Assembly: GCA_036245805.1 (NCBI GenBank)
Contig: BTRK01000005.1
Location: 41,403,216-41,467,215 of the forward strand
Direction of reading: 5' to 3'
Origin: Pristionchus mayeri
Lineage: Eukaryota; Nematoda; Chromadorea; Rhabditida; Neodiplogasteridae
DNA length: 64,000 bases
This document shows positions 11,101-22,600 of the stretch, one piece after another; position 1 is the first letter of the stretch, and each line of letters opens with the position of its first letter. A program made the position numbers and the translations under genes. The notes below the pieces were generated by a model. The model had not been told where the DNA came from and ran no database searches. It saw only the letters and a list, made by a program, of their open reading frames with translations.

Positions 11101-12255
11101 CCAACGATAAGAAGTTCCGAAATTTGCACATTGATATCTCCATTACGAACAGAGCTATCGGTAGTTGGCGGGGAGCCAAATCAGGGAAAGCTCACGCAAT
11201 GAGCGAAAGAGCACGTGACTGGAAGAGAGTTCTCCTCCAATTGAAACATACTTCAACCGGGCGCGCGTTTGGCTTTACTCCTTCTTTAAGATAACTACAT
11301 GTAACATTCACCAAAGGTAAATGCGTTTTTTCGTGACTATACCACCTCAAGAACAATACCTGGGCCTGCTGAATCAGCTGAATTTTCGTCCCAGTCATGT
11401 AGGAACCATCTTTCATATGCACGTATAGATCATTTCTACCATTGCAGTAGCAGGTCTTTGTCGCATCTTCACAATGGAAATTGTTCTGCGGGTTTGTCTC
11501 AGTCTTCATTCGTTCGTAATCTGCAATTTTTTTTAGATATTTTTATATAATTTAAATTGTGGTTCACAGTCTGGAACCGGAGTCGTCGTTAGCGCACTGG
11601 TTGACGTTGCTTCGCCAAGCTGTGGCTCGTCTAAAAAAATGCATTTTTCATATTCGAATAATCATTTCACGTGGTGTCCGTGTATGATAAAGTTATTTTT
11701 ATGCAAACCTTGACATGCCGACTTAATTCCGATCGTTTCGTCCTTGTCTGGCACAGTGCACTTCTCTGACGGTCTTTCATCTCCGAGGATAGCACATTTT
11801 GCGTTTTTGTATGAATAGGCGAGACAAGTGCTCTGCAAGGCGTTAATTCAAAACTTTTTAAAAAAATTTTTGAGTGAGCAGAGATATGAAAGTTCGGGAA
11901 TTCAAATAAGTCCTCTTCTACTCTACTTTTTACACGGCATCAGTAAGGCACTCTCCTTGCAGTATTCCAGCAATTGGCCTTGCAAGTATCCAGATCTGCA
12001 ACAGTCTCAGACGCTTTGACGATTGCTCTCCGAGCATTGGTTGACGGAATTTTTTGTTCGGTAAAGCACATTCCGAAGGTGAAGTTCGCTTGCTGAAGGT
12101 GCAATATTTGTTCATCATTTCTTACTCTACCGCTCGAAAGTGCATAAGAATAATAGACGATCACACGGAATCCGCACTCTAGTGACTAATGATAGTAGTC
12201 CAAGCGGAAGCGATCAAGATAACGAGAGGGAAGTAATGGTGATGTTCGAGCTAAC
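8159..12255 (+). repeat. Triplicated segment, copy 3 (direct)
   Basis: Matches 109-4205 at a constant +8050 offset. Between the end of copy 2 and its start lie about ten bases (GGTGTCCGTAT) with no obvious source. Identity ends exactly after CTAAC at 12255, the base at which copy 1 turns into the inverted copy. Beyond it, the native flank continues with the first exon of the PAN-like gene, so copy 3 appears to keep the ancestral junction. Confidence 0.95.
8977..9483 (+). CDS. Six-cysteine secreted mini-protein, copy 3
   Basis: Exons 8977-9034, 9096-9165 and 9414-9483, identical in coding sequence to 927-1433 as far as I can see. It encodes the same 65-residue precursor: 19-residue signal peptide and a C-x3-C-x9-CC-x12-C-x7-C mature domain. 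The TATA box is at 8890-8898. It is convergent with the only complete PAN-like gene (9822-12310). Confidence 0.74.
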
Positions 12256-12310
12256 TAAACATATAGTAACTTACGCTCAATATGAGGAGTAGTACGGTGG
12301 AAGTCCACAT
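9822..12310 (-). CDS. PAN-like secreted protein, complete copy
   Basis: Exons (minus): 12310-12275 (MWTSTVLLLILS, signal peptide, donor GTAAGT), 12092-11961, 11832-11709, 11630-11568, 11520-11360, one or two linker microexons (10955-10943 is 13 bases and restores phase), 10013-9938 and 9885-9822 (TAG). Exon 2 ends with a GC donor (GCAAGG). The first domain has MCFTEQKIPSTN, then TCKANCWNT and CLAYSYKNAKCAIL, the cysteine and aromatic pattern of PAN/apple-like domains in nematode secreted proteins. A Thr/Ser-rich linker follows, then HCEDATKTCYCNG, and a third module CSFKGRTFDD...YVFPIINGHF near the C-terminus. PAN modules usually bind proteins or carbohydrates; the ligand is unknown. Phases agree at every junction except the uncertain microexon step. 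A diverged relative lies at 28521-30127. Confidence 0.68.
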
Positions 12311-12850
12311 CCTTCCACTGAGGTGGATGGGATAGCTGTCAGCGCCTTGACTTCCCGGCTTCCAGAGAGCAAGGAAACCACGTATAAATCACATTTTTCC
12401 ACAGTCGTAAACGCACTTGATAAATGTTTCGGAGAAGCGAGAGGAAAATGCAAGTTTTGGCCGCAACTGTATAGCAGCATCCAAATTAGTAGTTGATCCA
12501 AATTTGACTTTACACAAATCTACAGCGAAAGTGTAAAGCTGCAGCCACAGCACGCCATATGCAAGTATGAAATAAAATTTAAAAAAATGTGAAGCTCTCC
12601 GTTCACGATCAGCTCAATTGTTTCCACACTGAAATGTTCATGGGCAATGCAATTCGGCGCTCAATCTATGTTATTGACTGATGTAGGCCTGAAACGAAAT
12701 TTTGCGCTGTCTTAACATCGCCGCGAGCAAAAAAGATCTAAATCCCCTCCCAATAAGTCTGGATAAATTTCTGAAGCATTATTGATCCTGCCTTCATTGT
12801 GCATGATGTAAAGCAGTGGCTAGAATTGATGAAGATAACCATTTTGCAAA
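12311..12850. other. Upstream region of the PAN-like gene; no gene recognised
   Basis: Presumed promoter region for the minus-strand gene starting at 12310. A 74-codon open frame overlaps on the minus strand (12501-12277), but it runs through the signal-peptide exon in another frame and looks accidental. No repeat recognised. Confidence 0.4.
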
Positions 12851-13115
12851 TAAAGGTAAAAGGTAAAGGTGTTAAGCATTATTACACGCAAGGGCGGTCT
12901 CTGCCACCCCATCGTCTATTAGCAACTAGGTCCTATCCTGAAAACCAGTGGCCTGTTGCGAGACTTCAAACCGCCCGTGTTGTGTGCACGTGGTTGGGGA
13001 TTTCCTTATAGTGATTTTTGAATCACTACCAACATTTCTTAACCCCCTTGGTCTGGGTGGATCTGTGGACGCGGGCGGGAGTCGAACTCATGACCCTTCG
13101 ATCGCAAGTCGCAAG
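12850..13115 (-). repeat. Probable tRNA-derived SINE
   Basis: One end carries (AAAGGT)-like runs (12853-12870). The other, read on the minus strand, has GAGTTCGACTCCCGCC, a pol III B box, preceded by GGCGCGGCGACTTG, an A-box-like sequence. Composition (GGGCGGTCTCTGCCACCCC) differs from the AT-rich surroundings. It is a SINE by structure only; no second copy is in the window. Confidence 0.35.
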
Positions 13116-13402
13116 TCGCCGCGCCAAATGTCAATCGCTTTACTATCGTTGTTTATACGAGGACATATGTTAACTTTACGTTAATGCCCCAATTCAAAGA
13201 ATGTCCTAAATACGATTGTGCTGACAAAATGTAAGGCATTGCATTTTACGGTTTTTTAATGGACTCATGATACGTTTGTTGTCCATTAGGATAATCCATT
13301 AAAGGAAATATGAGTAATTGAAGGAGTATGGTATTAAACTTAATGATGAAGGTGATCTTTAAAATGTCAGACGCATTATATCCCTAGTTCTCTGGAAAAT
13401 CA

Positions 13403-13636
13403 TTAGCAATGTTCGTGAATGAACTCAATTTCATCGAAAATATGAGTGCGCGCAGGTGTTCTTGGCATGAATACGCATGGCATTTCTGAGCATTTATCTT
13501 CACAGTACAAATATCCGCTATTATACCACCTTTTTACAATCATAACGTCCCCTTGAAGCACTTCGGACAACTGGAAGGATTCATAGTCCAAGCATGCGTA
13601 TCTTGACGACTGTAAAATTGCTTGGCATTTCTGCAC
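13403..13636 (-). CDS. Possible cysteine-containing exon, unidentified
   Basis: An open stretch of 77 codons ending HEHC before a stop, with an acceptor-like TTTTACAG just before SSRYACLDYESF. It contains five cysteines in a WYNSGYLYCEDKCSEMPC-like region. I do not recognise it. It is head-to-head with the chemoreceptor gene at 13669 and could be the last exon of a lost gene or chance. Confidence 0.2.
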   Translation of the reverse strand: MQKCQAILQSSRYACLDYESFQLSEVLQGDVMIVKRWYNSGYLYCEDKCSEMPCVFMPRTPARTHIFDEIEFIHEHC

Positions 13637-13668
13637 TTTTACCTTGCTTTAACTTTCAACAATCAACA

Positions 13669-16600
13669 ATGACGGAGCTCCCGCTATGGATCCACCAGGT
13701 TTGAATCTAATTAAACTGATCACTTTCAAACGTGTGCTCCTTCTCCCTCTCTCATTCGGTCAGAAGAGCGTTTGAAATGAAGATACGGTAATCTGAAACT
13801 ATTGAAAAAAACAAGAAATTTTTCAGATTTTCCTGTACTCCTTTGCCGTCTGCTCAATCACTTGGAACTCCTTTCTCATCTTCCTCGTAGTTCAGCCTTC
13901 GAATCGCAATTTAGGCAACTATCGGGTGCTATTGTGCACTTTCGAGGCTGTCGATATGGCGATATCCCTCTATCATGCACTGATAGTGCCGGTAAGGGTA
14001 TCTAAGTCTCTTATTTTAAACTTGCACACTATATCATCGTTTTGGCGAGATAAAACAAGTAACGTGTATAATTCTCGGTGGAAAATCTACTAATAATATG
14101 AATGAAGAAACAATGTATTAGGCTGTCCAGAAAGTAACGCTCCATTTGAAACATGAAGTTTGAGCTCGCATACAATCCTTTTCTTTAAAGATTTCAAGCT
14201 ATCTCAATAGCATGTATTAGGAGTTTACTTGGGCAATATATGCATGTGTTCCAATGGTATCATGTATTTTGGATATCCCTAAAATCCAAGTTTTATCAAA
14301 AGTGATATTTTCACACTTGTCTTAAAATATTTTCTGCTTCTCATATTTTGAGGGGGGAAATAGCTGTAAAATCTCATATAGCGGAATAAGAAGGCCGTTG
14401 GTAGTTCTCTCCAAAAATAGGTCTAAGGTCATTCCTACCTCGACATAACTCGAGTAAAACACCGTTGGATTCAACTCTTACCGAGGAAAGACGTATCAAG
14501 CGATTACGTTTCCTGCTTCGAGATTCATCCAGACTGGTTTCTAAATGAGGGCACCTCCATGATATACTATGTTGCTACATATCGCAGAGAAACATTTAAA
14601 CTCATGCCTTTTCTACTCTTAGGGAACATAGATTATCAGTAGTGTTGAATAACTGCCAATATTGCCAAAATTTCGACTTTTGGTGTTCGGAGAATGAATA
14701 AATTTCCTCAAAAGGGAGCTATCCCCTGACAGTCCTGCCGACTACGGATAGATAAAGAGTTGCTTTAACAATTTTCGAAAAAAAGTTAGGACTTGTCATC
14801 AATGCTGGAAACAGGAAGTTTTGAAATATTCGAGTTTCGATGTTCAAATTTCGTTGTTGTGTTGATGAATGTTGCACATTTTGCTGGAAGTGTTGTATGT
14901 TCATAGAAATACAATTTTAAGTTAAAGAAGGTGTAACACGAATACGAGATGAGAAGGTAATGCATTCTGATGAGCGTGTTGGGTAGATATAATGTTTCAC
15001 CTCGGCCCGGACCAACGGTGATTATAGCGCAGTGGGTAACTCATGCGCGCCAAGCGCAATCTACGTGGGTTCGAATCCGGCTATGAGCACTAGTTGTTGC
15101 TGTTTTTCTCATTCATTTCAAATGCGCGCGCTTCGCCTGCGCTGAGGCCCGATCTTCTCATTCTCATATCTCGTGATAGACTCTTCTGTGTCACTTCGGA
15201 TAAAGTGATTTCTCATCGGATTTTTGTCCTCTACGACAACCACTATTCCACATGTACAATCTATTTTTCGTGTTACTCCTTCTTTAAACGTAGAAAGTAC
15301 GTTTCGTTTTACTACATTTTTGATCGATATTGTGTCGGAAACTCGGTAAAAACAAGTATTTCTGTTGATGTTCAGGTAGGGTGAAGTTCACAAATGAGTT
15401 TATTTTCTAACAATCCTTTTACAGCAAACTATATTCACATGTTGACCTGTAATATCCGTATGCAGTACTTTTCGCATGTGACATAATATTTGCCTTATCA
15501 AAGCTATACATGGAATGCTGGGCCGTAATCAGAAAAAAAAACAACATGGAAACGTAATCAGTTCAACCCTTCGTAGGTGTACATTTGACTTCATCCTGTG
15601 GCCTCAATACCAATTGGACAGGTTTGAACCAATGCACGATAGAAAGAGTATCAATGCATTCAACGAACATATCCATACCTATATATAAAGCGCTGTGTGC
15701 GTCTGTCCGTCTGTCCGTCTGTCCGGATTGCGAAATAGGGAGGGGAGGGATGGATGATCTTAGCAGGGAATCGGACCACTACCGTATACCAATCAATAAT
15801 TAACATTGGGTCAACTACCGTATGCCAATCGATAATTAGCCATGGGTCACCTATTATTCCGCGAGTCAGATTCATGATTTTGATCTTTGATCTTTTAATT
15901 ACCGTATGCCAATCAATAATTAGCATTGAGTCAACTACCGTATGCCAATCGATAATTAGCCATGGGCCACCTATTATTCCGGGGGTCAGATTTATGATTT
16001 TGATCTTTGATCTTTCAATTACCGTATGCCAATCAATAATTAGCATTGGGTCAACTACCGTATACCAATCGACAATTAGCCATGGGCCACCTATTATTCC
16101 GGGGGTCAGATTTATGATTTTGATCTTTGATCTTTCAATTACCGTATGCAAATCAATATTTAGCATTGGGTCAACTACCGTATGCCAATCGATAATTAGC
16201 CATGGGCCACCTATTATTCCGTGGGTCAGATTTATGATTTTGGTCTTTGATCTTTCAATTACCGTATGCCAATCAATAATTAGCATTGGGTACCTACAGT
16301 ACACCAATCGATAATTAGCCATGGGTCACTTATTATTCCGCGGGTCAGATTTATGATTTTGATCTTTGATCTTTCAATTACCGTATGCCAATCAATAATT
16401 AGCATTGAGTCAACTACAGTATGCCAATCGATAATTAGCCATGGGCCACCTATTATTCCGTGGGTCATATTCATGATTTTCCCTCACCCTATGGAGTTTC
16501 GAAAGTTTTCGCAAGCCTCCCCCCAACCTGAGGAGTTTCGAAAGTTTTCGAAAGTCCCCTATATAAGGAGAGCTCAGATCAGAACTACAACTCAATTGTC

Positions 16601-19600
16601 TACAAGCAACCATGCACCCGTCCACTTCGCGCACCGACCAACCGCCCATCGACCCTCCGCCTGAACCTTCGCCCTCTACATCGACATCACAGGGGCCAAT
16701 CGCAGGGTGGACTCGCTCGCGGACGAGGTGAGTGATTTTAGAATATTAGGTGAATTCTTTTGAAATACTTTCGAAATTCTGTAAAGTTCTTGAACTTTCT
16801 ATGGTCATGCATTGACTCTCTTCATTCTGCGTGCACTCTCCCCGGTCAGAAAACGAGCATTTACTGTAATCTAACCATATACCGACTAATGAATATTTAG
16901 AAACATCGCCGATGCGGAAAGAAAACGGGTCTCACGTGCAAGCGAAACTCCACAGGAAAAAGACACGAGACTCGCTGCTGATCGAGAGAGACATAGACGG
17001 AGGAGAGCATCGATGAATCAAGAGGAGAGAGAAGAGTTCAGAGACGAGGATAGACAACGGAAGAGGATCAGTAGGAAAGACGAAGAAGATGATGATCGAG
17101 AAGAGAGAAGGAAGGAAGATCGAGAGAGGAAGAGGGAGAGGATGACTGAAGAGGACGAGGAAGTTAGTGAGCGGAGGAGGTCTGAGGATCGAGAGAGGAA
17201 GAGGGAGAGGAGGATTGAAGAGGACGAGGAATTGAGTGAGCGGAGGAGGTCTGGAGATCGAGAGAGGAAGAGGGAGAGGAGGATTGATGAGGACGAGCAA
17301 GACAGTGAAAGAAGGAGGGCCGATAACCGAGATAGGATGATAGTTAGGAGAAATGAGGAGAGGGAAAGACAGGCGACCGAGCCGAACTATCTCGGCGCAA
17401 TGGATATCACGTGCAGCCACTGCGGCGCCCGCTTCTTCACAGGTATGCCAAGTTAAATATTACCGTAATTCCATTTGGCCGCATTACCTTTCGTCGGTCA
17501 GAAAAAGCGAGATAGTGAAGATGGAGAGAGCGTTACATAAATTGATCAGAAACTCCAGAACATTCCAAAAGGGCTATGAAAAGGTTGTCTCCGTTATGCA
17601 TGCTATCTCGCCAATCGAGATAAAAATGAAAACGTGTGTAAATTAGATACCGACAACAGTCATATCCCGTTATTCTACCGTAACCTCTCTGCAGGAGAAG
17701 TGAGCGGCAGTACAGATAAAATCAATCTGTGCTATAATTTTGGGTTGGCGACCACAATTGAGGACAAGTTCGCTGATTTTCCGGCTGAAATCCGCTCTCT
17801 CCTCCTCGACGATTCCTCAGATGCCAAGAATTTCCAGAAGTTCATTCGGCAGTTTAACTCTGCCCTCTCAATGGCATCCATGGGCGCACAACTCGATATC
17901 CCGAGAGGGCGCGGCCCATACTGCTTCCGTATTCACGGGCAGGTGTGCCATCTGGCCGGTCCCCTCCATCCAGAACCTGGCCAAAGACCATCTTACGGTC
18001 AGATCTACATTCTGGATACCGCCCAAGCAGCCAGCGAGAGACTGGGCAATCCTGCCAATGTGAACTGTGATCCTCAAGTGATGGCCGATCTCAGCAGCCT
18101 GATCTCGAGGGTCAATCCCTTTGCCCAAGCATACCAAATGCTGGCTGAGGTGGAGGAGAAAGAGGAGAGAGATGCAGCCGAAGAAGGCCGACCTGCCGCC
18201 CCCGTCCGAATGATCTTTGATCCCACTACGTCAAAGGATCCCCGTAGGTACAACGTGCCTCAAACAAACGAAGTGGCCGTTGTCTACGTGGGTGAAGACG
18301 ATGATGTACCCGCCACTCGATCTCTGGCAGTACATCCCCGAGGGGGAGGACTCACAACGATTCGGGATATCGACAAGATCTGCGATCCCCTCACATATCC
18401 CGTGTTCTTCCCCACGCGAAAGGACGGGTGGCACCCAGGACTGGCGAAGAAGCCATCGGACAGGAAGAGGACTCGCATCACTCAGAAGGAGTATTACAGC
18501 TACCTACTGATGGTGCGGGAAGGGAAATTCAACCCCATCCACCATGGAAAAGCCCTCTTCCAGCAGTTCGCTGTTGACTCCTGGGTCAAGGTGAGTACTT
18601 CGTCGCATGGAATTCACTTTACAACCTCTATAATTTTGACTTTCCATGAATTTTAGATCGAACAGAATCGACTCAACTATTTCCGCTCCAATCAAAACCA
18701 GCTTCGGAGCGCCTCCTACAGGGCTGTACAGGTGACAAAAATTAAAATATTTTTCAAAAAAGAATTTAATTGAGTTCTCGGTGTCATGCTTTGATATTTC
18801 AGGACTACCTTGCCGGAGATTCAGATGTTCCGGGAAAGAGGACCATCCTCCCTTCGACTCATCCGGGTAGTCCTCGAGCCATGACCCAGGATTTCCAAGA
18901 CGCAATGGCGATCGTCTCCAAGTACGGCAAGCCGGATATCTTCTTTACCTTCACGTGCAACCCTGCGTGGAAGGAGATCACTGAGAATCTCGAACCCGGT
19001 CAGACTGCCTCTGATCGACCTGATCTCATCGCAAGGGTCTTCAAACTAAAGGTTAGTTCAATGTTCGCTGCTTCTTCTCAATTGACTATCCTAATTTGCG
19101 TGTCTCAGGTCGACAGAGTGTTCGATGATCTGTTCCATCGTAACAAGCTCGGTCGCGTCGTAGCCTACATCGCAGTGTTCGAGTGGCAGAAGAGAGGCCT
19201 CCCTCATGTTCACATTCTACTCATCATGAGTGAGGACACTAAGCCGCGCACTCCCGAGGACGTCGACAGGTTAGTCCAAGCGGAGATCCCGAACCCCGAG
19301 ACGGATCCCGAGCTGTACCACATCGTCACCACGAACATGCTCCATCGACCTTGCGGTGTACTCAATCCAGATTCACCCTGTATGAGAGATGGGCAATGCT
19401 CCAAACACTTCCCCAAAGAGTTCCGGGACAGTACAAATCTCGACGTCGACGGATACCCCCAGTACCGTAGGAGGGATGACGGGAGGGTCGTCGAGTACGG
19501 AGGACACAATCTCGACAACCGGCACATTGTGCCCTACAATGTTTACTTCCTGCTGATGTACAATGCGCATGCCAACGTCGAAATCTGCGCTTTCATCGAA

Positions 19601-22600
19601 GCAGTGAAGTATCTCTTCAAGTACGTCTACAAAGGACCCGATCGCGCCTATCTCAGCCTCTTCTGTACCGGACAGAGGGACGGAGACGGAATCATCGTCG
19701 ATGAGATCCGCGCCCATCTCGATGCACGATATGTGTGCGCCCCAGAGGCGATCCATCACATTTTCGGATTCAAAAACGAAATAAAGTCGGACACAGTTTA
19801 CCGTTTGGCAGTTCACGAACCAAACTTCCAAGAGGTCACCTTCGATCCCACCGAACCCCATGAGCAACTACGGGCTAAGGCTGCCAAAGACACTACTCTA
19901 ACAGCTTGGTTCAAGCTGAACAAGGAAAGTGTGGAGACTGTCGAGAGCGGCGCCATCCCTCCCTCTTTCGTCGATTCCCGCCAATTCTTCTACATCGACC
20001 TCCCCATTCGCTTCACTTTTTCCAAACAGGACGGCAAATGGACTGTGCGCAAGAGCGGAACAAGACAGATTGGACGAATGTACACTGTCCCTCCCCACGA
20101 CACCGAGCGATACAACCTCCGCATCCTCATCCTCAACGTCAAGGGACAGATTTCATTCGAGGATCTCCGTACTGTTCCGGATTCCAGTGGAGTGCCAGTG
20201 ACCTACCCCACTTTCGGAGAAGCAGCAAAGGCTCGCGGCCTTCTGAAGGACGACAGTGAGTACCTCCAGTCCCTGAAGGAATGGGCTGGCCACTCCGTTC
20301 CCGCTGCTCTCCGATCCGCCTTCACTGCCATTCTTCTCTTCAACGAGGTCCATGACCCACTGGCACTCTGGGAAGCAATGAAGAGGGATCTCAGCGAGGA
20401 CTACCGTCATTTGGGAGCAGGAGAGGAGGAGGCAGAGGCACTCGCGTACTTCCGAAGGTAAAACTACTTATTATTTGCTGTGCATGAACAAGTACGAAAT
20501 TGCCTCTTTCAGGGCAGGAAACGACTTCTCCAGATTCGTTCCTGAGCCAGCCGTCCGCCCTCCACTCAGAAATCTGAACCTAGCCAATCCCGCTTATTGT
20601 GCTGCAGAAGGCGAGAGACTCTACGCGACTCTGAACCCTCAGCAACAAGCCGCGGCTGACGCGATTCTGGGAGTGTTGGAGGATGAATCTCTGCCCCGCC
20701 TCTTTCACCTTGACGGACCGGGTGGAAGCGGGAAGACCTACCTGTACACCACACTCTACAACATCTTCGTCGGAAGGGGACTGAAGGTGAGATTTCTGCA
20801 TATCCACATTCTAATTACAATACAACAATGCCTTTAGGTTGTCTGCACAGCCTGGACAGGAATCGCAGCCAATCTTCTCCCTGGCGGTCGAACCTCGGCC
20901 TCACTCTTCAAGCTCAACATCAGCAATCGATGCGAGTCATCAAACCATCGAAGACAAGAGCAAGACGCCAGGGAACTCGCCGAGAATGACGCCATCATCT
21001 GGGATGAGTCGTCGATGATCCCTAAGGTAAGATTCCCTTTTTTTACTCATCGCTTACAGTATACAACCCCCCCCCATTTTTCCAGGCGGCACTGAATACA
21101 TCCGATGCTGTTCTCAGGGATATAACCCAGATCGATCGACCATTCGGAGGGAAACTAATCATTCTCGGTGGAGACTTCCGTCAGATTCTCCCCGTGGTGG
21201 AGAAGGGATCGAGAGCCGATCAAGTCGATGCGTGCATCAAGAGATCTCCTCTCTGGAGTGAATTTCGATCACTCACTCTCATCTCGAACATGAGAGTCAC
21301 TTCGGGAGATACCCAATGGATCGAGTTCCTCCTCAAAGTGGGAGACGGGTCGGCCAACGATGCCGAGTCCAAGGTGACTCTCCCCCTCTCGAACATGTGC
21401 GTTGGAAACATCGTAGAGAGAGTGTTCGGAGAAGTAATCGACCCCTCCACTGACCTCTGCGACAAGGTCTTTTTGACCCCCAAAAATGTAGATGTGACCC
21501 GTCTGAATGACGATGTACACGAGCGTATGCTTGGCGAAGAGAGGATCTACCTCTCGCGAGATGAGGTTGTATCTGATGAACCATCCGATCACACCACATA
21601 CGCTACTGAGTTCCTCAACAAAATGGCCCCCTCTACTCTTCCTCCCCACATTCTCAAGCTGAAGAAGAGCTCTGTTGTTATGCTGCAGAGGAATCTCTAC
21701 GTTTCTGCCGGCCTATGTAATGGTACCCGACTTATCGTAGAACATCTAGGCCCCCGCTCCCTCGGTTGTCGTTTCGCATGCGGCGATCGAAAGGGAGATT
21801 TCGCTGTAATTCCCCGTATTGACTGTTACTATGATAAGAACCTTTCCTTCAAAGTTAGACGTACTCAATTCCCCGTTCGCCATTTGTATGCCCTCTCCAT
21901 TAACAAGTCCCAGGGCCAGTCCTTTTCTAACATTAGCCTCTGGATCCCTTCAGAAGTGTTCTCTCACGGTCAATTGTATGTAGCTCTTTCCCGTGTTCGT
22001 TCAAAGGAAGGTCTAATTGTACAGTCTGATTCCAATCGATTGACTAACATTGTATTCGAAGAAGTTCTCTGAATAAATTTCAAGAATATCGAGTTGAGAT
22101 GCACGGGAACAATTGAAAACTAACCCAACTGAGAACACAGGCCGGCGCATGCCAGTCGATTGCGCGCGCGATCGGCTGGTATAAGAATATGATAATCAGG
22201 CCGCAACAAAAGACAGGGCATCTTAGAATCGAAAATTTGAAAATCGAGCGTTACTTTCTGGACAACCTGATATTTACCCTTTGAGAATTTCGTCCTCATC
22301 GAGTACGGATACGGTGTTTTTGCCTATGCCGCTCTGCACCTTCCACCGACTTTTGGATATGGGCTCATTGAAGGCTACATATCCCTCTTCTTTGAGCCAT
22401 TCATACTCGTATCATCTCACTTTTTCTATCGGCTGCTTTCAGTGACGAGGTATGATATTTGAAGAGGGCCTTTCGAATACAGATATTAGAATGTGCACAG
22501 AGTTGGTGAAACGTACCACACTCCCTTCATTATAAGCACGTTCTTCACTCAACCAGTGGAGTGAATGGTTAAAATGAAAATAGCGATGTAATGTTTCTCC

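Larger units (their letters stand above)
15740..22181 (+). mobile_element. Helitron, copy 1 (apparently autonomous)
   Basis: The coding unit Rep-helicase (16612-22072) is preceded by a 120-bp minisatellite and followed 80 bases later by a GC-rich hairpin (22152-22179) ending CTGGTA. A homologous element in the opposite orientation at 57676-64000 has the same minisatellite, gene and hairpin. Sequence shared by the two copies ends at CTGGTA, which sets the 3' terminus at about 22181. The 5' terminus is not fixed; it lies before or within the minisatellite. Rolling-circle elements of this kind move by HUH-Rep nicking and leave no target duplication. Confidence 0.85.
14118..22270. mobile_element. 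Tc1/mariner-type element interrupted by a Helitron
   Basis: Left terminus TTAGGCTGTCCAGAAAG continues into TAACGCTC; the right end, reverse-complemented, is TCAGGTTGTCCAGAAAG plus TAACGCTC. Both are flanked by TA (14116-14117 and 22271-22272), the target duplication of the superfamily. No transposase was recognised in 14146-15700 or 22182-22240, so it was probably non-autonomous or decayed before the Helitron entered. It lies in intron 2 of the chemoreceptor gene. Confidence 0.7.

Noticed and set aside
15660..16322. A 220-codon open frame on the minus strand and a 186-codon frame on the plus strand across the tandem array
   Set aside because: The 120-bp period is a multiple of three, so open frames persist on both strands by repetition; there is no gene-like content.
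17013..17420. A long minus-strand frame rich in Pro, Leu and Ser
   Set aside because: It is the shadow of the Arg/Glu-rich coiled-coil exon of the Helitron protein.
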